DNA from: Glycocaulis albus
Lineage (GTDB): Bacteria > Pseudomonadota > Alphaproteobacteria > Caulobacterales > Maricaulaceae
Reading direction: 5' to 3'
NCBI RefSeq assembly: GCF_014639075.1
Contig: NZ_BMFS01000006.1
Span: 62,001 to 126,000, forward strand
DNA: 64,000 bases
Part shown: positions 8,311 to 16,973 of the stretch, piece after piece
Position numbering within the stretch: position 1 is the first letter of the stretch
Layout of the letters: every line of letters begins with the position of its first letter
Notes under the pieces: generated by a model
Told to the model about the DNA's origin: nothing
Database searches by the model: none
Seen by the model: the letters and a program-made list of their open reading frames with translations, nothing else
Position numbers and translations under genes: made by a program

Positions 8311-9484
8311 TGATGGCGCGCCCCATGATGAGGGCGTGGATATCGTGCGTGCCCTCATAGGTGTTGACGGTTTCCAGATTCACCGCGTGGCGCAGGATAT
8401 GGTACTCCTCGGCGATGCCGTTGCCGCCATGGATGTCGCGCGCCTCGCGGGCGATGGCCAGCGCCTTGCCGCAATTATTGCGCTTCATCAGCGAGATGGC
8501 TTCGGGCACGAAGGCGCCCTGGTCGATCAGGCGGCCCAGCTGCAGCGCGCCGAGGAAGCCAAGCGTGATTTCCGCCTGCATGTCGGCCAGCTTCTTCTGG
8601 ACCAGCTGGGTGGCAGCAATCGGCTTGCCGAAGACGACGCGTTCGAGGGCATAATCGCGCGCGGCGTGGAAGCAGAATTCCGCGGCGCCCATTGCGCCCC
8701 AGGATATGCCGTAGCGCGCCTTGTTGAGGCAGGAGAACGGACCGCGCAGGCCTTTTACGTTTGGCAGGATGGCGTCCTCGCCGACCTTTACGTCATCCAG
8801 CGAGATCGAGCCGGTGACGGAGGCGCGAAGCGAGAGCTTGCCTTCGATCTTGGGTGTCTCGAAGCCCTTCGTGCCGCGCTCGACGATGAAGCCGCGTATC
8901 TCGCCGTCCAGCTTGGCCCAGACCACCGCCAGATCAGAAATCGGCGAGTTCGTGATCCACATTTTCGAGCCGTTGAGGACATAGCCGCCATCGACCTTCT
9001 TCGCGGTGGTGCGCATCGCGCCCGGATCGGATCCGCCATCGGCCTCGGTCAGGCCGAAGCAGCCGACAAATTCACCGCTGGCGAGCTTGGGCAGGTATTT
9101 CTTTTTCTGTTCGTCTGAGCCAAACGCGAAGATCGGATACATGACGAGGGAAGACTGCACGCTCATGGCCGAGCGATAGCCGGAGTCAACGGCTTCGACT
9201 TCGCGCGCGATCAGGCCATAGGCGACGTGGGAGAGGTCAGAGCCGCCATAGACTTCCGGCAAGGTGGCGCCCAGAAGACCCAGCTCGCCCATCTCCGACA
9301 TGATTTTGCGGTCGAACTTTTCCTCGCGTGCTGCCTCGATCACGCGGGGCAGAAGCTCTCCGCGCGAGTAGTCGCGCGCGGCCTTGGAGACCATGCGCTC
9401 TTCTTCTGTCAGCAGGGTGTCCAGATGAAGCGCATCATCCCAGCGAAAGGTGAGTTCGGCATTCTTGGTCCCGTCTGCGGCCAT
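8288..9484 (-). CDS. gcdH: Glutaryl-CoA dehydrogenase
   Basis: 398-residue acyl-CoA dehydrogenase converting glutaryl-CoA to crotonyl-CoA and CO2 in lysine/tryptophan catabolism. The subfamily is indicated by [16 protein letters not shown], the FAD-binding [16 protein letters not shown] and [16 protein letters not shown] segments, and the C-terminal catalytic glutamate in [20 protein letters not shown] (about residue 370), which is highly characteristic of glutaryl-CoA rather than short-chain dehydrogenases. Length is typical. It is a single-gene unit. Confidence 0.9.
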   Translation of the reverse strand: MAADGTKNAELTFRWDDALHLDTLLTEEERMVSKAARDYSRGELLPRVIEAAREEKFDRKIMSEMGELGLLGATLPEVYGGSDLSHVAYGLIAREVEAVDSGYRSAMSVQSSLVMYPIFAFGSDEQKKKYLPKLASGEFVGCFGLTEADGGSDPGAMRTTAKKVDGGYVLNGSKMWITNSPISDLAVVWAKLDGEIRGFIVERGTKGFETPKIEGKLSLRASVTGSISLDDVKVGEDAILPNVKGLRGPFSCLNKARYGISWGAMGAAEFCFHAARDYALERVVFGKPIAATQLVQKKLADMQAEITLGFLGALQLGRLIDQGAFVPEAISLMKRNNCGKALAIAREARDIHGGNGIAEEYHILRHAVNLETVNTYEGTHDIHALIMGRAITGHQAFA

Positions 9485-9683
9485 GACACTCGTGCTCCTC
9501 GCATTGTTCTGACGTTCCGGTCAGGGCCTTGCTACTACCCTTGGCGCCGAAAAGGCAGAGGCTTTTTCACCCCGCGCAGAGGTGGGAGCCTGATACAGCC
9601 CCGATGCCAGACAGCCTTCCCGTTGACGGGGCACGTGCTAGCGTGCGCGCAAGAGTGTGAAAACAGACAAGGGGAGGCGCGCC

Positions 9684-11780
9684 ATGGCGACGCTATTGCG
9701 GCTGGCGGGTATTACAGTGCTGGTGACGGGGCTGGCGGCATGCGAGCCGCCGGTGGACAGACCGGCGCAAACAGCTGGCGCAACCGGGCAGGCACCGCAA
9801 TGGGCCGGCCCTGTGGAGCATGAGGCGGCGAGCTTCACCGTGCTCACTGGCGGTACGCCCATCGGCGCCGTTCAGGTGACGCCGCAGGAAAATGGCTACG
9901 CAATCTTTTACGAGTTCCGCAATAACGGGCGGGGCCCCACTTTCAACGAGAGCGTGATACTCGACGGGCATGGGCTGCCGGTGCACTGGTCCATCGAAGG
10001 TGCCACCACGTTCGGAAATGCCGTCGACGAGCTTTTCCATCTGGAGGATGGCCGCGCCTTCTGGCGCGATACGACCGGCGAGACCGGGATGGATGTGACC
10101 GGCCGCGCCATATACGCGCCGCAGAACTCCAGCCCCTACAGCCTCGCGATCACCGCCCGCGCCCTGATGGCCGCCGACGGCAATGTGCTTGCTGCCATTC
10201 CGGGCGGTGAGGTGCGCATGGAAGAGATTGAGCGTCTGACCGTCTCCAATGGATCTGACACGCGCGAAATCACCAGCTGGGCACTGTCGGGCCTAGGTCT
10301 CAACCCCACCTATTTCCTGATGGATGGAGAGGCGTTCTTCGGGGTCATCTCGCCCTCCTTCGCTGTGCTGGCTGAAGGCTTTGAAGGCGAGGATGAGCGG
10401 CTTCGCGCGCTGGCGGCCGAATACGGTGCCAGCCGGTTCGAGGCGATTCAGTCGCGCGTCGCCCATGAGTTCGACGGGCCGGTCAGGGTGCGCAATGTGC
10501 GCGTCTTTGATCCACTCGCCGAGGCGCTCGGAGAGCCGGTTTCGGTCGTCGTCGAGGGCAATCGCATCGCTGCAATCGATCCGCTGGAGGTGCCTTCACG
10601 CGCCGGTGAGGTGGAGATTGACGGCGGCGGGGGCTCGCTATTGCCGGGCCTGTTCGAGATGCACGCCCATATGGGGGAGGCCAGCGCCTTCCTGAACATC
10701 GCTGCAGGCATTACCAGCGCCCGTGACATGGGCAATAATAACGCGGTCCTCGACCAGCTTGTCGACAATATCGAGGCTGGGCGCGTAGCCGGACCCCGCC
10801 TTTACCGCAGCGCCTTCATCGAAGGGCGCAGCCCCTTCAATTCCAATAACGGCGTGGTGGTGGAAAGCGAGGAGGAGGCCGTTCAGGCGGTGCATGACTA
10901 TGCCGACCGCGGCGGGTTCCACCAGATCAAGATCTACAACTCCATGCGTCCCGAATGGATTCCGGCTGTCATCGCCGCCGCGCGCGAGCGCGGGCTTCGC
11001 GTCACCGGTCATATCCCCGCGTTCACCAATGCCGATGCGATGATCGAAGCCGGGTATGACGAGATCGTGCATATCAACCAGCTCATGCTGGGCTGGGTGC
11101 TGGAGTCTGACGAGGATACGCGCACGCTCCTGCGCCTGACCGCGTTGCAGCGCCTTCCTGTCCTGGACCTCGACAGTCCAAACGTTCAGGCCACCATCGA
11201 CGCGATGGTTGAGCGCGGCGTTGCCATCGATCCCACCTTTGCCATTCACGAGCAGCTCTTGCTGTCGCGCAATGGCGAGGTGTTCGCCGGTGCGGCGGAC
11301 TATGTCGATCACATGCCGGTGGCCGTGCAGCGCGGTGCCCGCTCGGCCATGTCGGCGATCAATAGCGAGGAAGAGGATGCGGCCTATCGCGGCGCATTCG
11401 AGCAGATACGCCAGATGCTGCAGATCATGCGCGAGCGCGGTATCGCGATGGTGCCGGGTACCGATCTTGGCGGCTCATTCGCCTATCACCGCGAGCTGGA
11501 GCTCTATCAGCAGATCGGCATGGAGCCTGCGGAAATCCTCGGCTGGGCCAGCCATGGCATGGCCGAATATCTCGGTGTAGACGGCGAGCTGGGCCGGATC
11601 GAGCCGGGCTATCTGGCTGATTTCTTCCTGGTGCCAGGGGATCCCACGCAGGACCTGCGGGACATCAAGACGATCTCAATGGTTGTTGCCGACGGCCGGG
11701 TCTATTTCCCGAGCGAGATCTATCCCGAATTCGGTATCCGGCCCTTTACGGGCGTGCCTGAAATGCGGGCCGTGGAGTAG
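9684..11780 (+). CDS. Amidohydrolase-family lipoprotein
   Basis: About 698 residues, starting at 9684 behind AAGGGGAGG. A lipobox (VLVTGLAACEPP) predicts an envelope lipoprotein. The N-terminal third (about 40-260) is an uncharacterised beta-rich region; the C-terminal part is a metal-dependent amidohydrolase with the HxH metal site in FEMHAHMGEA, VTGHIPAF, EIVHINQLM, the catalytic Asp in VPGTDLGG, and the ending GRIEPGYLADFFLV. Related enzymes cleave cyclic amides or X-Pro type dipeptides. The substrate is unknown. The fused N-terminal region makes it longer than usual for the family. Confidence 0.82.
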   Translation: MATLLRLAGITVLVTGLAACEPPVDRPAQTAGATGQAPQWAGPVEHEAASFTVLTGGTPIGAVQVTPQENGYAIFYEFRNNGRGPTFNESVILDGHGLPVHWSIEGATTFGNAVDELFHLEDGRAFWRDTTGETGMDVTGRAIYAPQNSSPYSLAITARALMAADGNVLAAIPGGEVRMEEIERLTVSNGSDTREITSWALSGLGLNPTYFLMDGEAFFGVISPSFAVLAEGFEGEDERLRALAAEYGASRFEAIQSRVAHEFDGPVRVRNVRVFDPLAEALGEPVSVVVEGNRIAAIDPLEVPSRAGEVEIDGGGGSLLPGLFEMHAHMGEASAFLNIAAGITSARDMGNNNAVLDQLVDNIEAGRVAGPRLYRSAFIEGRSPFNSNNGVVVESEEEAVQAVHDYADRGGFHQIKIYNSMRPEWIPAVIAAARERGLRVTGHIPAFTNADAMIEAGYDEIVHINQLMLGWVLESDEDTRTLLRLTALQRLPVLDLDSPNVQATIDAMVERGVAIDPTFAIHEQLLLSRNGEVFAGAADYVDHMPVAVQRGARSAMSAINSEEEDAAYRGAFEQIRQMLQIMRERGIAMVPGTDLGGSFAYHRELELYQQIGMEPAEILGWASHGMAEYLGVDGELGRIEPGYLADFFLVPGDPTQDLRDIKTISMVVADGRVYFPSEIYPEFGIRPFTGVPEMRAVE

Positions 11781-11817
11781 TCCTTACGGTCTGATGCCCC
11801 GGACGTTGCCGGTGATG

Positions 11818-11839
11818 CCTCCCCCGTTCACGGGGGAGG
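11818..11839. terminator. 9-bp hairpin between convergent genes
   Basis: CCTCCCCCG (11818-11826), loop TTCA, CGGGGGAGG (11831-11839). It is a perfect palindrome between the amidohydrolase and mgtE stops, plausibly a bidirectional terminator though no T run follows. A fragment of repeat family D follows at 11851-11871. Confidence 0.5.
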
Positions 11840-11872
11840 ACCAAATTCTTGACCGTCTCGAAGGACGAGGGC

Positions 11873-13177
11873 TCATCCGAACAGCACGACGCTGGCGATG
11901 GTGAAATAGATCACCACACCGGTGGCATCGGCTATCGACGTGACGAGAGGCGCGCTGGCCGTCGCAGGGTCCAGATTGAGGCGTGAGAGCACGAATGGCA
12001 GGCTCATGCCGATCAGGCTGCCGACCAGCACGATGATGATCATCGAGCTGGCGACCACCATTGCGATATCGGTTCCACCGCGGAAGACGCCAATGCCGGA
12101 AACCGCGAGCGCCATGGTGATGCCGAGCGCCGCAGCGACGAGAAATTCGCGGCCCAGCATGCGCCCCCAGTCGCGCGAGCGCACCTCGCCGGTTGCCAGC
12201 GCGCGCACCATCAGTGTTGCGGCCTGCGCGCCGGCATTGCCGCCAGAGGCGATCAGTAGCGGCAGGAAGAAGATCAGCGCGATATGGGCGGCAATCGTGT
12301 CCTCGAAATAGGCGATGCCAAAGCCGGACAGGAGATTGCCGAACACCAGCAGGACCAGCCAGACAATGCGGGCGCGATAGAGGGTGAAAATGCCGGCTGA
12401 GCGGACGCTTTCGTCAATATCGCCGTGCGCGCCGAGACGCAGGAAGTCTTCCGTGGCCTCTTCCTCGAGCGCGTCGATGGCGTCATCGTGTGTGACGATG
12501 CCGAGCAGATGATGCTGCGCGTCGACAACAGGCACGGCCAGGATGTCATATTTGGCGACCGTGCGGGCCACGCTTTCCTGATCGTCATCGACGTGCACGA
12601 AGACCGGGTCATCGTCCATCAGCGCCGAGACCTTGCGTGAGGGCGGGGCGAGGATAAGGTCGGCAAGGCGCACCGTGCCGATCAGTTCCCGGTCGTCCTT
12701 GAGCACATAGGTCCGGTAGATGGTTTCCTTGTCGGGCGCCTCCAGGCGCAGCTGCGCAATCGCTTCCTTCGCCGTCATGTCAGGCTTCAGCGTTGCATAG
12801 TCCGAGGTCATGATCGCGCCGGCCGTGCCTTCCTCGTAGGAGGCCAGCTTGCGGATATTCTCGCGTTCGACATGGGCAAGGGCCGGCAGGATCATTTCCT
12901 GCTGCTCCTCGGAGAGCCGGTTGTAGACGTCGGCCCGGTCATCGGCGTCCATCTCGGTGATGAGCGCCGTCAGCTGCGGGCGCGTCATGTGCTCGATGGT
13001 TTCGGCCTGCAATTCCGGTTCGATATAGCCGAACACGTCGGCCTGCACCGATACCGGCAGCGCGCACAAAAGCTTCCAGGCCTCTCCCGGATCCATCTCT
13101 GACAGGGTGTGGGCGATATCAGCCGGATGGTCTTCTGCATCTATGGTGATCGCCAGTCCGGCTTCATCGAATGCCAT
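11873..13177 (-). CDS. mgtE: Magnesium transporter MgtE
   Basis: 434-residue Mg2+ channel. It has an N-terminal cytosolic MgtE domain (HPADIAHTLSEMDPGEAWKL onward), a CBS pair (about residues 135-255, with GTAGAIMTSDYATL and VSALMDDDPVFVHVDDDQ) and a C-terminal membrane domain of about five helices containing SGGNAGAQAATLMVRALA. Cytosolic Mg2+ bound by the first two domains normally closes the pore. The start at 13177 is preferred over an upstream ATG because AAGGAG lies just before it. No Mg riboswitch was recognised upstream. Confidence 0.95.
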   Translation of the reverse strand: MAFDEAGLAITIDAEDHPADIAHTLSEMDPGEAWKLLCALPVSVQADVFGYIEPELQAETIEHMTRPQLTALITEMDADDRADVYNRLSEEQQEMILPALAHVERENIRKLASYEEGTAGAIMTSDYATLKPDMTAKEAIAQLRLEAPDKETIYRTYVLKDDRELIGTVRLADLILAPPSRKVSALMDDDPVFVHVDDDQESVARTVAKYDILAVPVVDAQHHLLGIVTHDDAIDALEEEATEDFLRLGAHGDIDESVRSAGIFTLYRARIVWLVLLVFGNLLSGFGIAYFEDTIAAHIALIFFLPLLIASGGNAGAQAATLMVRALATGEVRSRDWGRMLGREFLVAAALGITMALAVSGIGVFRGGTDIAMVVASSMIIIVLVGSLIGMSLPFVLSRLNLDPATASAPLVTSIADATGVVIYFTIASVVLFG

Positions 13178-13334
13178 GGGAACTCCTTGCAACCAAAGGA
13201 AGGGTGCTGCGTTACCTGTGTTCTAGACCTGCAAGGCGGCACTTACCAATAGCGGAACAGTGACATGTTCGCGCGACTGGCAGGAAGGCCGTGCCGCCTC
13301 GTCAAAACCGCGACGAACAAGGAAGGACAGACAT

Positions 13335-13682
13335 ATGAGCACCTCTGCTGCACGCGCCACCAAACAGGCGAAATCTGCCGTCAAGCGCGAGGCAGATGCC
13401 GAATCCCTTGCCGCCGAGCTGGACGAGCTGAAACGCGAGTTCCGCGAGCTGGTCGAGCAGGTTGGACGGGTCGGCAAGGTCAGCGCGCATGAAGCTTCCA
13501 CGGCTGCCAAGACTACGGTCAAACAGGGCAAGGATGTCGGCGAGCAGCTTGTGGAAGATGTGGTCGACCAGTGGAACACGGTGGAGGGCCGGATTGTCCG
13601 GGAGACACGTGAGAAACCGTGGCAGGCGCTCGGCATCGCGGCGGCAGCCGGCCTTCTGATCGGTTTCCTGGCGCGCCGCTAA
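13335..13682 (+). CDS. DUF883 (ElaB/YqjD-type) membrane-anchored protein
   Basis: 115 residues. A charged helical region (about 20-90, AESLAAELDELKREFRELVE) is followed by EKPWQALGIAAAAGLLIGFLARR, the characteristic C-terminal glycine-rich transmembrane anchor of DUF883. In enterobacteria the YqjD/ElaB proteins bind ribosomes at the inner membrane in stationary phase; that role is inferred only. AAGGAAGG precedes the ATG. The next gene begins five bases after its stop. Confidence 0.85.
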   Translation: MSTSAARATKQAKSAVKREADAESLAAELDELKREFRELVEQVGRVGKVSAHEASTAAKTTVKQGKDVGEQLVEDVVDQWNTVEGRIVRETREKPWQALGIAAAAGLLIGFLARR

Positions 13683-13686
13683 CCGC

Positions 13687-14118
13687 ATGCTCGGACCTGT
13701 AAACGCCTTGATGTCGCTGGCCAGCGGACATGTCTCGCTGGTCGGCAGTCATCTCAAGACGCGGATTTATCTGAAAATCCTGCTGGCGCTGTGCGTCATT
13801 GGCGCGGTGGTGTTCGGCTGCGTGCTTGCCAGCGTGATGCTGGCCGAGGCGATCGGCCTGGTGAGCACGCTGGCGCTGATGGCCGGAGTCTTCGTGGCTG
13901 CGGCCCTCATCGTGCTGATCGTGATGGCCGTTGAGCAGAAACGCCACGAGGCCCGTGAGCGCGAGCAGCGCGAGGCGGAAAAGCGCCTGGCCAAGATCGC
14001 GCTGGTCTCGGCGCTTCCCATGCTCAAAAGCGGTGGGCTTATTGCCGCCGGTGCTGCGGCCATTGCCCTGATGGTGGTGCTGGGCGGCAAGGGCGGCGAT
14101 GATGGTGATCCCGGCTAG
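13687..14118 (+). CDS. Putative YqjE-like integral membrane protein
   Basis: 143 residues with two adjacent hydrophobic helices (about 28-80, IYLKILLALCVIGAVVFGCV and ALMAGVFVAAALIVLIVMAV), then a highly charged stretch rich in Glu and Arg (EQKRHEAREREQREAEKRL), and a third hydrophobic segment near the C-terminus. The position directly after a DUF883 gene mirrors yqjD-yqjE of enterobacteria (phage-holin-like superfamily III). Sequence evidence for that family is moderate. Confidence 0.7.
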   Translation: MLGPVNALMSLASGHVSLVGSHLKTRIYLKILLALCVIGAVVFGCVLASVMLAEAIGLVSTLALMAGVFVAAALIVLIVMAVEQKRHEAREREQREAEKRLAKIALVSALPMLKSGGLIAAGAAAIALMVVLGGKGGDDGDPG

Positions 14119-14184
14119 AGCGGCGTACTTGCCCTTCGGCGCGTAGCAGACCAGTCTCGCACCCGGCAGTAATGCGGGGGCGGG

Positions 14185-15480
14185 ATGGCTGGCGGCGAAA
14201 AACTCCAACGGGAAATAACGGCGCGGGGCATCTGGCTTCTGGCCGTCAATGGCATGATCGGTGCCGGGATATTCGCCGTACCCGGCGGCGCGGCCGCGCT
14301 GGTAGGCGTTTGGAGCCCGCTGGTCTATGTGGTCTGCGCGGTCCTGCTGGGCCTTATTGTTGCCTGCTATGCAGAGCTGGCCAGCCGTTTCACCTCCACC
14401 GGCGGGCCGGTGCTCTATGTGCGCACCGCCTTCGGCAAGTTTGCCGGGTTTGAAACCGGGCTTGCCGTCTACGCGACGCGCATCACCGCCTTTGCCGCGA
14501 ACGTGAACCTGATGGTGGCCTCCATCGCTTTCTTCGTGCCCGCGCTTGAGAGCGGGCCTTTGCGCATTCTGGTCATCATCGCGATCATCGCCGTGTTGGC
14601 GGGTATCAATATCGCAGGTGCCAAGCCCGCCATGCGCGCGATGGGGCTCCTCACCATACTGAAATTCCTGCCTCTGCTGGCCATCGCATTGGTCGGCCTG
14701 TTCCATATCAATCCATCGATATTTCCTGATAATTCGCTCGGCTTCCCGGCAAGCGCGCAATGGAGCGCGGCCGTTCTGCTGGTCATCTACGCCTTTGTCG
14801 GCTGGGAGGCAGCCGTCATCCCGGCAGGCGAAACGCGCGAACCGGGCAAGGCCATGCCGCTCGGCCTGTTCTGGGCGCTGGGCGTGGTGGCCCTGCTTTA
14901 TGTGGTTATCCAGATCGTGTGCGTGGCGGTCGTGCCTGACCTTGCCAGTTCGGAGCGTGCGCTGGTCGATGCCGGGGCGATCCTGTTCGGCCCTGCAGGC
15001 GCGCTTCTCCTGACGCTGGGCGTGATCGTCTCGGTGGGCGGCAATATCACCGGCACGGTCGTGACAACACCGCGCCTGACCTACGCGCTGGCGCTGGAAA
15101 AGACCCTGCCGGCCTGGTTCGGCAAGGTGGATGAGCGCACGCATGTTCCGGCCAATTCCATCATTTTCTTTGCCGTACTGGCTGCGGTCCTCGCCGTGGT
15201 GGGTGATTTCTTCGCGCTCGCCGCGATGAGCGCCTTCGTGCGTGTGCTCATTTATGTGGGCTGCATCGCGGCCATGCCGCGCGTGCGCGCCCTGCCTGCC
15301 GAGACCGAAAAGCCGATGCGCCTGCCGCTGGGCTGGACGATCCCGGTGCTGGCGGTGCTGGGATCGCTGGTATTGCTTAGCCAGGTGCCACTGCGCTCCA
15401 TGGCGATCACGGCGGCGTTTCTGCTGGCAGGGGCCGTCATCTACATGCTGATGCAGTTTGTGAATGCGCGCCGCGCCTGA
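14185..15480 (+). CDS. APC-superfamily amino acid permease
   Basis: 431 residues with about 12 predicted membrane helices. The first helix carries GMIGAGIFAVPGGAAALVG, the glycine-rich substrate-binding break of the amino acid-polyamine-organocation family, and AFVGWEAAVIPAGETREPGK matches the conserved region around helix 6-7. It probably imports amino acids or amines in exchange or with protons. Encoded just before a sodium symporter and an amine oxidase, so a role in amine or amino acid use is likely. Confidence 0.85.
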   Translation: MAGGEKLQREITARGIWLLAVNGMIGAGIFAVPGGAAALVGVWSPLVYVVCAVLLGLIVACYAELASRFTSTGGPVLYVRTAFGKFAGFETGLAVYATRITAFAANVNLMVASIAFFVPALESGPLRILVIIAIIAVLAGINIAGAKPAMRAMGLLTILKFLPLLAIALVGLFHINPSIFPDNSLGFPASAQWSAAVLLVIYAFVGWEAAVIPAGETREPGKAMPLGLFWALGVVALLYVVIQIVCVAVVPDLASSERALVDAGAILFGPAGALLLTLGVIVSVGGNITGTVVTTPRLTYALALEKTLPAWFGKVDERTHVPANSIIFFAVLAAVLAVVGDFFALAAMSAFVRVLIYVGCIAAMPRVRALPAETEKPMRLPLGWTIPVLAVLGSLVLLSQVPLRSMAITAAFLLAGAVIYMLMQFVNARRA

Positions 15481-15506
15481 GCGAAAGAACAAGACGGGGG
15501 AGGGAC

Positions 15507-16973
15507 ATGAACGCTGAACTGGCCGTACTGATTACGCTGGTGACCTACAAGCTGGTGCTGGTCGGCGTGGGTCTTTGGGCCTCGCGCCTGAACCGCACCG
15601 AGACAGACTTTCTCTTGGGCGGTCGCGGGCTGGGGCCGTGGGTCGCGGGCCTCTCCTACGCGGCCTCCACCTCGTCGGCCTGGGTGCTTTTGGGGTTTTC
15701 CGGCTTCGTTTACGCGGTTGGCCTGTCCGCGCTGTGGATGGTGCCGGGGATTCTTGGCGGCTATGTCGTGATGTGGGTCTGGTTCGGGCCGCGCATGCGC
15801 GCCGAAAGCGCTGCCGAAAATCAGGTCACGCTCGGAGATTTCCTCGCCGCGCGCGCGAAAGGCGCAGGCCGCACGGCCATATTATGGGCGGCGGCGCTGC
15901 TGGTCCTGTTCTGCTTCATCTTCTACATCGCGGCCCAGTTCGGTGCGGCGGCCATCGCCTTTGAAAACCAGTTCCAGCTCGGACGGATGGAAAGCGTGCT
16001 GATCGGGGCAGGCATCATCCTCATCTATTCGCTTCTGGGCGGCTTCTGGGCGGTCAGCGTCACCGACACGCTGCAGGGCGCGATGATGGCCCTGATCGCC
16101 ATTCTGCTGCCCGTTCTGGCGCTCATGGCGGCGGGAGGCCCGGCGGAGGTCTGGACCACGCTGCAGGCCAATGCCCCCGACGGCTATATGTCCTTCACGG
16201 GCAACCGCGCCATCTTCATTTTTATCGGCTTTGCGCTGGGTGTCGCCGGTATCGGCCTTGGCACGTTCGGCCAGCCGCAGCTGATGAGCCGTCTGATGGC
16301 CGTAAAGGACGAGGCGGCAAGGAAGCGCGCCTTTGCCGTGTCGATGGGCTGGGGCGTCATCGTCTATGCCGGCATGGTGACGCTGGCTCTCTCGGGCCGC
16401 GCGCTGCTGGGCGCAGGGCAGGAGGGCGAGGCGCTGTTCTACACGCTCGCCGGGGAGCTTCTGCCGCCGGTGCTGGCCGGCATCATCATTGCCGCCGTGC
16501 TGTCTGCCGTGATGTCTACAGTGGACTCCCTGCTCATCGCCACGTCGGCGGCGGTTTCCCACGATATGGGCGTCTCGAAGCGCTATCCGGGCCGGGAAGT
16601 GCTCATCTCGCGCATCGTCATGGCGGCCCTGTGCGCCGCGGCGGTTGTCATGGCGCTGGCCATCCCGGCGACGATCTTCGACCGGGTGCTGTTCTCCTGG
16701 TCGGCGCTGGGCGCGGCTTTCGGGCCCATCGTGGTGGCCCGTGTGGCGCGCGTGGAGCCGGCAACCGGCGCCATTCTGGCGGCCATGGCGCTGGGCTTTG
16801 GCATGAGCGCGCTCTTCTTCCTCATCAGGGGTGTGGGACTGGAAGGCACGGGCGGTCTGGGCGGTTTCCTCGCTAATCTCGCGGCCCTGCCGGGTTCTCC
16901 CTTCGAGCGCGTGGTGCCCTGGCTATTGCCACTGGTGATCGTGTTCGCGTGGAGGCGGCCTGCCCATGCATGA
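15507..16973 (+). CDS. Sodium:solute symporter (SSS/PutP-like)
   Basis: 488 residues, about 13 predicted helices. Early segments GGRGLGPWVAGLSYAASTSS and WVLLGFSGFVYAVGLSALW correspond to the Na+ and substrate sites of proline symporter PutP, and the later AAVLSAVMSTVDSLLIATSA supplies the conserved Ser/Thr Na2 site. Proline is the best-guess substrate, but other amino acids are possible. GGGGGAGGGAC precedes the ATG. Its last eight bases overlap the following oxidoreductase, indicating translational coupling. Confidence 0.87.
   Translation: MNAELAVLITLVTYKLVLVGVGLWASRLNRTETDFLLGGRGLGPWVAGLSYAASTSSAWVLLGFSGFVYAVGLSALWMVPGILGGYVVMWVWFGPRMRAESAAENQVTLGDFLAARAKGAGRTAILWAAALLVLFCFIFYIAAQFGAAAIAFENQFQLGRMESVLIGAGIILIYSLLGGFWAVSVTDTLQGAMMALIAILLPVLALMAAGGPAEVWTTLQANAPDGYMSFTGNRAIFIFIGFALGVAGIGLGTFGQPQLMSRLMAVKDEAARKRAFAVSMGWGVIVYAGMVTLALSGRALLGAGQEGEALFYTLAGELLPPVLAGIIIAAVLSAVMSTVDSLLIATSAAVSHDMGVSKRYPGREVLISRIVMAALCAAAVVMALAIPATIFDRVLFSWSALGAAFGPIVVARVARVEPATGAILAAMALGFGMSALFFLIRGVGLEGTGGLGGFLANLAALPGSPFERVVPWLLPLVIVFAWRRPAHA

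Noticed and set aside
13519-15492. 657-codon open frame on the minus strand
   Set aside because: It lies opposite the DUF883, YqjE-like and APC permease genes, is rich in His, Arg, Gln and Asp as expected of an antisense frame in GC-rich DNA, and has no recognisable domain.
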